Shown piece after piece: positions 8,462 to 17,344 of a DNA stretch of 64,000 nucleotides; positions within the stretch are counted from its first letter, which is position 1, and the number at the start of each line of letters is the position of its first letter. The stretch is from Blattabacterium cuenoti. Its GTDB lineage: Bacteria > Bacteroidota > Bacteroidia > Flavobacteriales > Blattabacteriaceae. The translations under genes were made by a program, and so were the position numbers. The stretch covers positions 62,001-126,000 of the forward strand of contig NZ_CP059198.1 in NCBI RefSeq assembly GCF_014251715.1. Reading direction: 5' to 3'. Below the pieces are notes generated by a model. It was not told where the DNA came from and made no database searches. It saw only the letters and a program-made list of their open reading frames with translations.

Positions 8462-9763
8462 ATGAAAAAAATTCTATTTTTTATTTTCTTTTTATTTTTT
8501 TATTCGGTAAAATCTTCAGATATAAAAAATATAAAAGGAGATGCAGAAAAAGGAGCAGTTCTTTTTAAAAAAAATTGCACAGCATGTCATTCTATGAATT
8601 TAGAAAAAAAAATGATAGGACCTGCTTTGTATGGTGTAACTGAAAGAAGAAATAGAGAATGGTTACATAAATGGATTATAAACAATAAATCTTTAAGAAA
8701 AAGTGGAGATAAAGACGCCATAGCTATTTACAAAGAATATGATAATGTAGAAATGAATATATTTCCTCAATTATCAGAAAAAGAAGTAGATGATATTTTA
8801 TTTTTTATTCAAAATCCAATAAAAAAAAAAGAAGAAAATCATAAATATGAAGAAATAAATAATGAAAAAGAATTATCAGAAAAACAATTTTTAATTAAAT
8901 TAATAGTTTTTTGTTTTAGTATTTTTTCTGTAATTCTAATTTGGATTTTATATAGAATTCAAATTTTAACCAAGTTATTAAATGAAAATAAAGATCCCAT
9001 TTTTGATAAAAAAGATTTTTTAATTAGTATTTTATACAATAAAATTTTAGGTAAAAAAAAGAAAAAATGGTATTTATTATCTTGTTTTATTGGTTTTATT
9101 TTATTATTAGGAATATATGAAACTTGGAATTTTTTAATGAAAATAGATATAAATAGGGGATATAAACCTGAACAACCTATTTATTTTTCTCATAAAATTC
9201 ATTCTGATATTAACGAAATTGATTGTCAATATTGTCATTCTTCCGCAAAATATGGAAAAGTATCCAGTATTCCTTCAGCCAATGTTTGTATGAATTGTCA
9301 CATTACCATTAATGAATATAATGGTGATTATTTAGAAAAAGGAAAAAGTAGAAATGAATACAACAAAGAAATACAAAAAATATATCATGCTGTGGGATGG
9401 GATACAGAAACAAGAAAATATTCAAAAAAAATTCATCCTATTCAATGGATCCGTATACATAATATGCCCGATTTTGTTTACTTCGATCATTCTCAACATA
9501 TCATAACTGGAGAAAAAACGATAAAAAAATTTAAAAAAGTAAATTTAGTTTGTAATGCTTGTCATGGAGAAGTTAAAAAAATGGATCAAGTAGAAATGGC
9601 TAATGATTTTTCCATGGAATGGTGCATTTCTTGCCATAAGAATGTTGAAATAAATACGAATAATCAATATTATAAAAAGTATTTTTCTAATAAAATAAAA
9701 AAAGAAAATAAAATAACCGTAGATATGGTTGGTGGTACAGAATGTGCAAAATGTCATTATTAA
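8462..9763 (+). CDS. actA: Alternative complex III subunit ActA, multihaem cytochrome c
   Basis: Haem-binding electron-transfer subunit of the quinol:cytochrome c oxidoreductase known as alternative complex III. After a signal peptide (residues 1-19) there is a monohaem class I cytochrome c domain (CTACH at 39). Two transmembrane segments follow at about 140-165 and 200-220. The ActA pentahaem part has CQYCH near 255, CMNCH near 276, CNACH near 364, CISCH near 388 and CAKCH near 428. Six CXXCH sites in all suggest a fusion of a cytochrome c domain to ActA, as I recall from other Flavobacteriia. First gene of a six-gene run, 5 bp before actB. Confidence 0.93.
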   Translation: MKKILFFIFFLFFYSVKSSDIKNIKGDAEKGAVLFKKNCTACHSMNLEKKMIGPALYGVTERRNREWLHKWIINNKSLRKSGDKDAIAIYKEYDNVEMNIFPQLSEKEVDDILFFIQNPIKKKEENHKYEEINNEKELSEKQFLIKLIVFCFSIFSVILIWILYRIQILTKLLNENKDPIFDKKDFLISILYNKILGKKKKKWYLLSCFIGFILLLGIYETWNFLMKIDINRGYKPEQPIYFSHKIHSDINEIDCQYCHSSAKYGKVSSIPSANVCMNCHITINEYNGDYLEKGKSRNEYNKEIQKIYHAVGWDTETRKYSKKIHPIQWIRIHNMPDFVYFDHSQHIITGEKTIKKFKKVNLVCNACHGEVKKMDQVEMANDFSMEWCISCHKNVEINTNNQYYKKYFSNKIKKENKITVDMVGGTECAKCHY

Positions 9764-9768
9764 TATAA

Positions 9769-12735
9769 ATGGATAAGCCTAATAATATTATTTTATTTAT
9801 GAAATCAAATAAAAAAGAAAAAATAATTACAACTTCTTATAAAAATACCATAAAAAATCTTTTAAAAGAAAAAACTTCTAGACGTGATTTTTTAAAATGG
9901 GTTGGATTTAGTACTGCTTCAGTAAGCTTAGCAGCTTGTAAAGGGCCAGTAATTAAGTCTATACCTTATGTGGTAAAACCAGATGTAATAACTCCTGGAA
10001 TTCCTAATTATTATGCTTCTACTATGATTGATTCTTTTGATATAGGAAGTGTTTTAGTAAAAACAAGAGAAGGGAGACCTATTAAAATAGAACCAAATTC
10101 AACTTCAAAATATTTTAATACAACTTCAGCTAGAATACAATCTTCTTTATTGTCTCTTTACGATGAAGAAAGATTGAAAAATCCTTTTTTAAAAGGAAAA
10201 AAAAGTTCTTGGAAAAAAATAGATGATTATATCATTAAATATTTAGAACATATATATAAAACAAAAAAAAATATTATTTTTCTTTCTTCTTCATTCCCAA
10301 GTTTTTCAACAAAAAAATTGATTAAAGATTTTAAAAAAATATACCCTAATATAAAGTGGATTACTTATGATGCTATTTCATATTCTAAAGTATTGGATGC
10401 TTCAAAAGAAATATTTGGAATTCGTGCTTTTCCTATTTTTGATTTAAAAAAATCAAAATTAATAGTTTCATTTGATGCAGATTTTTTAGGAGATTGGAGT
10501 CCGGAAAATATGGGTAAATCTTATGTTGAAAATAGAACTCCTAATAAAGATATGATGCAACATATTCAAATAGAAAGCAATATGTCAATATCTGGAGCAA
10601 ATGCAGATATTCGCATATCCAAAAAACCTTCTGAGATAAAAAAAATGTTATTTGAAATTTTTCAAAAAATTTTTTTTGGTAAAGAGCCTAAGGATTTATA
10701 TGTAAAAAAAATAGCATTTTTAATTGAAAAAATAGGATCTAAAAGTGTTATTTTTGCAGATGGAGATCAAGAATCTTATGAACTTTCTTTTTTAATAAAT
10801 AAAAAAATTAATAGTCAAGCATTACAAAAAAATAAATATTTCTTTTCAAAAGAAAGCAATGATGAAGAATTAAAAAAATTTATAAAAAATTTAGAATATA
10901 AAAATATTGGAGGTTTATTTATTCATAATGTGAATCCAATTTATAGTCTTCCATTAGATTTTTCCAATAAATTAAAAAAAATTATAAAAAAAATCCCATT
11001 AACTGTCTCTTTTTCTATGAAAAAAGATGAGACCAACGAAATAATGGACGTATTAGCGCCTATTCCTCATTGGCTTGAATGTTGGGGAGATACTCATCCT
11101 GTTACTAATGTTTATACGCTTATTCAACCTACTATTCAATGCATTTTTAATACAAGACAATTACAGGATTCTTTAATAATTTGGGGAAAAATTGAAGAAA
11201 AAAATTATTATGAATATTTAAAAAAAAATTGGGAAAAAAATATTATACATAAATCAAATGTTATTTCTTTTAATGAAGCATTATTTCATGGAGTTGTACA
11301 AAAAATAGATGATCCATTTCCTAAAAATTTTATGAATGAAAAAAAAATACAAAAATATAGAAAAAAATTAATAGTTAAATATTCAGAAAAAAAATATTTT
11401 GAACTTAGATTGTACACAAAAATAAGTATGGGAGATGGACATCAACACAACAATCCTTGGTTACAAGAATTACCAGATCCTATTACACGTACTACTTGGG
11501 ATAATTATTTGACAATATCTTATTTTGATGCAAATAAAATAGGATTAAAAAATTGGAACAGTGGAGATGGATCTTTGAATGGAAATTGTGTAGACTTAAT
11601 TAAAAATAAAAAAATAATTATCAGAGATATCCCGATTTTTATTCAACCTGGACAAGCTATAGGATCTCTTGGCTTAGCTTTTGGTTATGGGCAAAAAAAA
11701 GGAAAATTATCTAAATTATGTAACGGTATTAACGCTTATAAAATTTATGAAAATTTTAATATTGTACAATACAATATACAAATAAAAAAAGTAGATAAAA
11801 TTCATAAATTTGCTTGTATTCAATTGGAAAACACTACAGTAGATAGAAAAAATATAGTTAAAGAAACTAATTTAAATACTTTTTTACGATTTCCTAAAGA
11901 AATTTGGAATGAAGAAGAAAAAATTGTTACTAACAAAGGAATGCTTTCTCCACAAGAAATTTCTATTTGGGATCAAAAAAAAATAGAAAAAAATGGACAT
12001 CATTTTAATTTATCTATAGATTTAAATGCTTGTATTGGTTGTGGAGCCTGCATTATTGCATGTAATTCAGAAAATAATGTTCCTGTTGTTGGAAAAGAAG
12101 AAATAACAAAGTCTAGAGATATGCATTGGATTCGTGTAGATAGGTATTATTTTGCTAATAATAATGAAAAATCAATTCATAATAATCCAAAAGTATCTTT
12201 TCAACCTGTTATGTGCCAACATTGTGATTATGCTCCTTGTGAAACGGTATGTCCTGTTGGAGCAACTACTCATGGGGAACAAGGTCAAAATATGATGGTT
12301 TACAATCGTTGTGTAGGAACCCGTTATTGTGCCAATAACTGCCCTTATAAAGTAAGACGTTTTAATTGGTTTAATTATGCAAATAATAATAATTTTGATT
12401 ATAATATGAATAATACTCTAGGAAAAATGGTTATTAATCCAGATGTTGTTGTTAGAACTAGAGGGGTTATGGAAAAATGCTCTTTATGCATACAAAGAAC
12501 ACAGTATACTATAAATATAGCAAAAAAAGAAAATAGAAAAATAAAAGACAAAGAATTCGAAACAGCTTGTAGTATTTCTTGTCCTACAAAAGCTATTACT
12601 TTTGGAGACATTAATGATAAAAATAGTATTATTTCAGAAAAAATAAAAAATACAAGATATTATAAACTTCTTGATTTTATAGGAGTACGACCTAATGTAT
12701 CTTATCAATTGAAGATAAGAAATGATAAAAAATAA
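9769..12735 (+). CDS. actB: Alternative complex III subunit ActB, molybdopterin-like Fe-S protein
   Basis: The large periplasm-facing Fe-S subunit, 988 residues. The N-terminus holds a Tat-like signal with a lipobox (SRRDFLKWVGFSTASVSLAAC), so it is probably exported and lipidated. The first two-thirds resemble the molybdopterin oxidoreductase fold; in ACIII this domain is known to carry no molybdenum cofactor. From about residue 755 there are four ferredoxin-type cysteine groups: CIGCGACIIAC, CQHCDYAPCETVC, CVGTRYCANNC and CSLC...CSISC. These wire the complex for electron transfer. The exact start is uncertain: an alternative ATG lies 10 codons in (MKSNKKEKI). Confidence 0.93.
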   Translation: MDKPNNIILFMKSNKKEKIITTSYKNTIKNLLKEKTSRRDFLKWVGFSTASVSLAACKGPVIKSIPYVVKPDVITPGIPNYYASTMIDSFDIGSVLVKTREGRPIKIEPNSTSKYFNTTSARIQSSLLSLYDEERLKNPFLKGKKSSWKKIDDYIIKYLEHIYKTKKNIIFLSSSFPSFSTKKLIKDFKKIYPNIKWITYDAISYSKVLDASKEIFGIRAFPIFDLKKSKLIVSFDADFLGDWSPENMGKSYVENRTPNKDMMQHIQIESNMSISGANADIRISKKPSEIKKMLFEIFQKIFFGKEPKDLYVKKIAFLIEKIGSKSVIFADGDQESYELSFLINKKINSQALQKNKYFFSKESNDEELKKFIKNLEYKNIGGLFIHNVNPIYSLPLDFSNKLKKIIKKIPLTVSFSMKKDETNEIMDVLAPIPHWLECWGDTHPVTNVYTLIQPTIQCIFNTRQLQDSLIIWGKIEEKNYYEYLKKNWEKNIIHKSNVISFNEALFHGVVQKIDDPFPKNFMNEKKIQKYRKKLIVKYSEKKYFELRLYTKISMGDGHQHNNPWLQELPDPITRTTWDNYLTISYFDANKIGLKNWNSGDGSLNGNCVDLIKNKKIIIRDIPIFIQPGQAIGSLGLAFGYGQKKGKLSKLCNGINAYKIYENFNIVQYNIQIKKVDKIHKFACIQLENTTVDRKNIVKETNLNTFLRFPKEIWNEEEKIVTNKGMLSPQEISIWDQKKIEKNGHHFNLSIDLNACIGCGACIIACNSENNVPVVGKEEITKSRDMHWIRVDRYYFANNNEKSIHNNPKVSFQPVMCQHCDYAPCETVCPVGATTHGEQGQNMMVYNRCVGTRYCANNCPYKVRRFNWFNYANNNNFDYNMNNTLGKMVINPDVVVRTRGVMEKCSLCIQRTQYTINIAKKENRKIKDKEFETACSISCPTKAITFGDINDKNSIISEKIKNTRYYKLLDFIGVRPNVSYQLKIRNDKK

Positions 12736-12753
12736 AAATGAAATAGAAAAATT

Positions 12754-14121
12754 ATGTTAGACCACTATGAATCTTCTATAAGAGAACCATTAATATTAGG
12801 AAAAAAAACACTTAAAAATATTAGTGATGATATATTAAATCCTATAAAAAATAAAGCTGGTAATCTATGGTGGATAGCATTATCTCTTTCTATTTTAGCT
12901 TTTTTATGGGGGGTAGTATGCATATGTTACACTATAGGGACAGGTATTGGAGTTTGGGGATTAAATAGAACAATAAATTGGGCTTGGGATATTACTAATT
13001 TTGTTTGGTGGGTGGGGATAGGTCATGCTGGAACTTTAATTTCTGCTGTTTTATTGTTATTTCGTCAAAAATGGCGTTTATCTATCAATCGTTCAGCAGA
13101 AGCAATGACTATTTTTGCGGTTATTCAAGCTGGTTTATTTCCTATTATTCATATGGGAAGACCATGGAATGCTCATTGGGTATTACCCATTCCTAATCAA
13201 TTTGGTACTTTATGGCCTAATTTTAATTCTCCTCTCTTATGGGATGTATTTGCTATTAGCACTTATTTTTCTGTTTCTGCCGTTTTTTGGTTTATGGGAT
13301 TAATACCTGATTTTGCAATGATTCGAGACAGAATATCAGATCCTTTTCAAAAAAAAATTTATAGTATTCTTAGTTTTGGATGGGGAGGAACATCTAAAGA
13401 TTGGCAAAGATTTGAAGAAATATCCTTAATTTTAGCTGGATTATGTACTCCATTGGTTTTTTCTGTACATACTATAGTTTCTTTTGATTTTTCTACTTCT
13501 GTAATTAAAGGTTGGCATAGCACTATATTTCCACCTTATTTTGTAGCAGGAGCTATATTTTCTGGTTTTGCTATGGTACAAACTTTATTAGGGGTTGCAA
13601 GAAAAGTTCTTTCTTTAGAAAGTTATATTACTAGAAATCATATTGAATATATGAATATAATTATTCTTTTAACAGGAGGTATAGTTTTATTAGCATATAT
13701 TACAGAATTTATTCTTGCGTGGTATTCAGGAAATCCTTTTGAAAAATTTATTTATTTCTCTTCAGAAGCTGCTAAAGGACCATTTTGGTGGGCTTTTTGG
13801 GCATTAATTATTTGTAATATTATTATTCCACAATTTTTGTGGATTCAATCTATACGAAGAAGTTTTTTTTGTTCTTATGTTATAGCTATAATTATAAATA
13901 TAGGTATGTGGTTTGAAAGATTCGATATTATCGTTTTAAATTTAAGTCATGATTATCTTCCTTCATCTTGGACTGGTTTTATTCCATCATTTGTGGATGT
14001 TGGAATATTTATAGGAACTATTGGATTATTTTTTGTTCTTTATTTATTATATATACGAGCTTTCCCTGTTATTTCACAATCAGAATTAAAAACAATATTG
14101 AAATCTGAAAATAAAAAATAA
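12754..14121 (+). CDS. actC: Alternative complex III subunit ActC, NrfD-like membrane protein
   Basis: A 455-residue NrfD/PsrC-family integral membrane protein that binds quinol and is a candidate proton-moving subunit. It has about ten hydrophobic helices and characteristic ACIII sequence (ITNFVWWVGIGHAGTLISAVLLLFRQKWR; MGRPWNAHWVLPIPNQFGTLWPNF). It follows actB by 18 bp and its stop overlaps the actD start by one base (TAATG), which suggests translational coupling. Similar in architecture to ActF but clearly the ActC type by order and motifs. Confidence 0.93.
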   Translation: MLDHYESSIREPLILGKKTLKNISDDILNPIKNKAGNLWWIALSLSILAFLWGVVCICYTIGTGIGVWGLNRTINWAWDITNFVWWVGIGHAGTLISAVLLLFRQKWRLSINRSAEAMTIFAVIQAGLFPIIHMGRPWNAHWVLPIPNQFGTLWPNFNSPLLWDVFAISTYFSVSAVFWFMGLIPDFAMIRDRISDPFQKKIYSILSFGWGGTSKDWQRFEEISLILAGLCTPLVFSVHTIVSFDFSTSVIKGWHSTIFPPYFVAGAIFSGFAMVQTLLGVARKVLSLESYITRNHIEYMNIIILLTGGIVLLAYITEFILAWYSGNPFEKFIYFSSEAAKGPFWWAFWALIICNIIIPQFLWIQSIRRSFFCSYVIAIIINIGMWFERFDIIVLNLSHDYLPSSWTGFIPSFVDVGIFIGTIGLFFVLYLLYIRAFPVISQSELKTILKSENKK

Positions 14122-14648
14122 TGAATAAGTATATACATGTTCATGCATTATATGATAATGACCATACACTAATAAATAGTATTCAAATTGTTCAAAATCA
14201 TAATTTTAGTATATATGAAATATATTCTCCTTTTCCCATTCATAATTTGAACAATATACTTAAATTAAAAAAAACTAATTTGTCTTTTTTATCTTTTATA
14301 TATGGATTATTAGGTTTTTGTATAGCTAGTATATTAACTTGGTATACTATGATTTTCGATTGGCCACAAAATATTGGAGGAAAGCCCTCTTTTTCTTGGA
14401 TAAAAAATATTCCTTCTTTCATTCCTGTCATATTTGAATTATCCATTTTTTTTTCTGCACATTTTATGTGTATAACTTATTTAATTCAATGTAAATTATT
14501 TCCTGGATCATCCCCAAAAAATCCAGATCCAAGAACTACTGATAATATGTTTTTAATGGAAATTCATATAAAAAAAAATACTGATAAATTAGTTAATTTA
14601 TTGAAAAAAAATGGAGCAATGGAAATTTTTATAAAAAATAGTAATTGA
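14121..14648 (+). CDS. actD: Alternative complex III subunit ActD (DUF3341)
   Basis: A 175-residue DUF3341 protein. An N-terminal soluble domain (YDNDHTLINSIQIVQNHNFSIYEIYSPFPIHNL) matches the ActD pattern of an H/Y-rich cytosolic lobe. Two transmembrane helices follow (FIYGLLGFCIASILTWYTMIF and FIPVIFELSIFFSAHFMCITYLI). A short amphipathic C-terminus (NLLKKNGAMEIFI) completes the family pattern. It is a structural membrane subunit of ACIII with no cofactor motif. Its start overlaps the actC stop by one base. Confidence 0.9.
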   Translation: MNKYIHVHALYDNDHTLINSIQIVQNHNFSIYEIYSPFPIHNLNNILKLKKTNLSFLSFIYGLLGFCIASILTWYTMIFDWPQNIGGKPSFSWIKNIPSFIPVIFELSIFFSAHFMCITYLIQCKLFPGSSPKNPDPRTTDNMFLMEIHIKKNTDKLVNLLKKNGAMEIFIKNSN

Positions 14649-14670
14649 ATTCACACAAAATTAATCAATT

Positions 14671-15276
14671 ATGAATAAATACTTTTATGAAGGATTTATT
14701 ATTTTAAATGTTTTTTTATTAGGTTCTTGTTGGTTTAATAAAAAAAAACCAAATTTTGTATATATGCCTGATATGTATTATTCCGATGCATATGAACCCT
14801 ATTCAGATCCTTATTTTAGTTATAATAAAAAAATTAAAAAAATTGAAATTCCTTTTTTTTTGAAAGAAAAAACTTCTTCTTTTTTACCAGTAAAAGGTAC
14901 TGTTTCTAGATCATATTTTTATAATCATATTTCTGATGATATTGCAAATAAAGGATTTTTTTTTTCTAAAAAAATAACCATGTATCCTTTTCATAAAAAG
15001 ATGGAAGAAGAAGAAATTATACTTAAAAAAGGAGAAAAATTATATAAAATTAATTGCTCTATATGTCATGGTAATGATGGAGATGGACAAGGTAAATTGG
15101 TAAAAAATGAAAAAATTTTAGGAATTCCTAATTATAAAGATAGAGATCTCACTATTGGCAGTGTTTATTATGTTATTACATACGGTAAAAATAATATGAA
15201 TTCTTACGCTTCTCAATTAAATGAAATAGACAGATGGAAAATAGCAAAATATGTTATGTTTTTAAAAAAAAAATAA
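14671..15276 (+). CDS. actE: Alternative complex III subunit ActE, monohaem cytochrome c lipoprotein
   Basis: A 201-residue exported lipoprotein: the signal ends in a lipobox (FLLGSC, Cys20). A conserved flavobacterial stretch (MPDMYYSDAYEPYSDPYFS) leads to a cytochrome c domain with a single CSICH haem site at about residue 129 followed by GNDGDGQGK. A methionine ligand is plausible near the C-terminus (NNMNSYASQL). ActE passes electrons from the complex toward the terminal oxidase. It sits 22 bp after actD and 6 bp before actF. Confidence 0.92.
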   Translation: MNKYFYEGFIILNVFLLGSCWFNKKKPNFVYMPDMYYSDAYEPYSDPYFSYNKKIKKIEIPFFLKEKTSSFLPVKGTVSRSYFYNHISDDIANKGFFFSKKITMYPFHKKMEEEEIILKKGEKLYKINCSICHGNDGDGQGKLVKNEKILGIPNYKDRDLTIGSVYYVITYGKNNMNSYASQLNEIDRWKIAKYVMFLKKK

Positions 15277-15282
15277 ATAAAC

Positions 15283-16521
15283 ATGTATAGATTTTCGAGT
15301 AAAAAAATTATCATTTTTATGATAATTATAGGTTTTGTTTTTATAACCTTGGATAAAATATTTTTCAATAAAAAAAAAAATTTTTTTCTTTTTACTGAAA
15401 CAGTAGAAAAAATAAAAGAAGAAGAAAAAAATAATCAACCTTGGACTGGTTTATATATTTCCATTTTTTATTTTACCTCTATATCTTTAGGATCTTTATT
15501 TTTTTTGGGAATGCAAAATATTTCAAAATCAGGATGGTCTATCATTATTCATCCTATTATGGAGGATGTCGCTTCTTTTATTCCATATGGAGGTTTTATG
15601 ATTCTTATTATTTTATTATTAAATGCGATGGATTTCATTCATCTATTTCATTGGATGGATTCTGATTTATATAACCCTGCTTCTTTAAAATATGATAAAA
15701 TTATTGCAAGTAAAAAACTATTTTTAAATATTCCTTTTTTTTTAATAAGAAGCATTATTTATGTATTAGGATGTAGTTTTTTTTATTTAAAAATTAAAAA
15801 AATATCTCATATGCTAGATATAACGCGGTCTTTAACCTATTATAAAAAATTATATTTTATATCTATTATTTTTATTGTATTCTTTTCTTTTGTTTCTATA
15901 TTCATGTCATGGGACTGGATAATGTCCTTAAATCCACATTGGTTTAGCACTTTATTTGGATGGTATGTATTTAGTAGTTATATAGTAACAGGAATAGCAA
16001 CTATCACTATTCTATCTCTTTTTCTAAAAAAAAGAGGATATTTAACCTTTTTCAATAAAAATCATTTGCATGATTTAAGTAAATATTTATTTTCTAGTAG
16101 TTTATTATGGACTTATTTTTGGTTTTCACAATTTTTACTTTATTGGTACGGAAATATTCCAGAAGAAGTTTATTATTTCTTAAAAAGAGAAGAAATATAT
16201 AATTATATTCATTTTTGGATGCTTATTCCAAATTTTATAATTCCTTTTTTCGGATTAATAAATAGTAAAAATAAAACTAATCCTAAAATAGTTTTTACAA
16301 TATCTTTTATTTTACTTATTGGACATTATATAGAAATATATAATTTAATAGCACCTGATGTAGGAACTAAATTTGGTATATCGGAAATAGGTTCTTTATT
16401 ATTAATAGGAGGAATTTTTAATTATATTTTATTTTTTAACATAAATAAAAGAAAACAAAATTCTTATACAGGAAATCCTTTTTTTCAAGAAAGTAAAAAT
16501 TACAAATATCCTTATATGTAA
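15283..16521 (+). CDS. actF: Alternative complex III subunit ActF, membrane subunit
   Basis: A 412-residue integral membrane protein with about ten hydrophobic helices, belonging to the shortened NrfD-like ActF family. Recognisable motifs are QPWTGLYISIFYFTSISLGSLFF, WDWIMSLNPHWFSTLFGWYVFSS and the C-terminal GTKFGISEIGSLLLIGG. Together with ActC it makes the membrane core of ACIII. It is the last gene of the cluster. The caa3/aa3 oxidase genes (coxB, coxA) that often follow in free-living Bacteroidota are not here; the next gene is on the other strand. Confidence 0.92.
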   Translation: MYRFSSKKIIIFMIIIGFVFITLDKIFFNKKKNFFLFTETVEKIKEEEKNNQPWTGLYISIFYFTSISLGSLFFLGMQNISKSGWSIIIHPIMEDVASFIPYGGFMILIILLLNAMDFIHLFHWMDSDLYNPASLKYDKIIASKKLFLNIPFFLIRSIIYVLGCSFFYLKIKKISHMLDITRSLTYYKKLYFISIIFIVFFSFVSIFMSWDWIMSLNPHWFSTLFGWYVFSSYIVTGIATITILSLFLKKRGYLTFFNKNHLHDLSKYLFSSSLLWTYFWFSQFLLYWYGNIPEEVYYFLKREEIYNYIHFWMLIPNFIIPFFGLINSKNKTNPKIVFTISFILLIGHYIEIYNLIAPDVGTKFGISEIGSLLLIGGIFNYILFFNINKRKQNSYTGNPFFQESKNYKYPYM

Positions 16522-16641
16522 AATTTTTTTTTCTAACTAAATACTAAAAAAAATAATTTCATGTTTATAATATTTAACATGATAATTTGTTTTTGATATG
16601 TTGAATATTTTTTTTATAAAAAAAAAGTAATAAAAATTTTT

Positions 16642-17334
16642 CTATTTATTTTTATCTTTCAAAAAATTCATTATAGATTTATTAGAACCAAAAAGAGTTA
16701 ATATATCTCCTTTTTGTAAAACGGTATCTCCTGTAACTAAACCAATCACTTTTCTTGTAGAATTTCCTTTAGAAGACATAGAACTTTTTATATCTCGTAT
16801 TACGGTAATTAAAGAAACAGAGTATTTTTGTGTTAATTTTATACTTCTAACAGATTTTCCACTAAAAGAAGATGGAGAAAAAACTTCTGCGATAGAATGT
16901 TTATTATCCACTCTAAAATAATCTAAGGCGTAATTAAAAGATATTTGTTTAGTTAATCTAAACGCGGCATCCTGTTCTGGATGGACTACATCATTAATTC
17001 CCATAGCTTCTAATATAGTATCATGTATTTTAGATAAAGATCTGCTTACTATTCTAAGATGCTTATATTTTTTCTTTAGTATAGCTGTAGTTACTATTGA
17101 TGATCCTTCATTTTCTCCAATAGCTACAATTCCTAAATCTGCTTGTTGAATAGGCAATACTTTATAAGCGGCTTCATTATTAGCATCCATACATACTACA
17201 TTTGCTATATGATCTTTTAATAAATCTACTTTTTCCATTTTATGATCTATACCAAAAACCTCATGTCCATTATCTGTTAAATGAAGTGCTAAAGATCTTC
17301 CAAAATTTCCTAAACCAATAATTATTATCTTCAT
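16642..17334 (-). CDS. Ktr/Trk potassium uptake regulatory subunit
   Basis: A 230-residue RCK protein. The N-terminal Rossmann fold (IIIGLGNFGRSLALHLTDNGHEVFGID) binds nucleotide, followed by the RCK_C domain from about residue 140. A single RCK unit, about half of E. coli TrkA, resembles KtrA. It would sit on the cytoplasmic face of the partner channel and gate K+ uptake. It is transcribed just after the transporter gene (10 bp gap). KtrA-like is my preferred reading; TrkA nomenclature is also used for this family. Confidence 0.9.
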   Translation of the reverse strand: MKIIIIGLGNFGRSLALHLTDNGHEVFGIDHKMEKVDLLKDHIANVVCMDANNEAAYKVLPIQQADLGIVAIGENEGSSIVTTAILKKKYKHLRIVSRSLSKIHDTILEAMGINDVVHPEQDAAFRLTKQISFNYALDYFRVDNKHSIAEVFSPSSFSGKSVRSIKLTQKYSVSLITVIRDIKSSMSSKGNSTRKVIGLVTGDTVLQKGDILTLFGSNKSIMNFLKDKNK

Positions 17335-17344
17335 GTTTATAAAG

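Noticed and set aside
9545-9757. Minus-strand frame opposite the end of actA
   Set aside because: It lies wholly inside a gene with six haem motifs; its sequence is a Phe/Ile-rich antisense shadow.
13005-13303. Two short plus-strand frames inside actC
   Set aside because: Out-of-frame shadows of a well-conserved membrane protein.
16522-16641. CATGTT/AACATG inverted repeat between actF and the RCK gene
   Set aside because: A 6-bp stem with a 10-base AT loop and no adjacent T-run in the right place; expected by chance at this composition.
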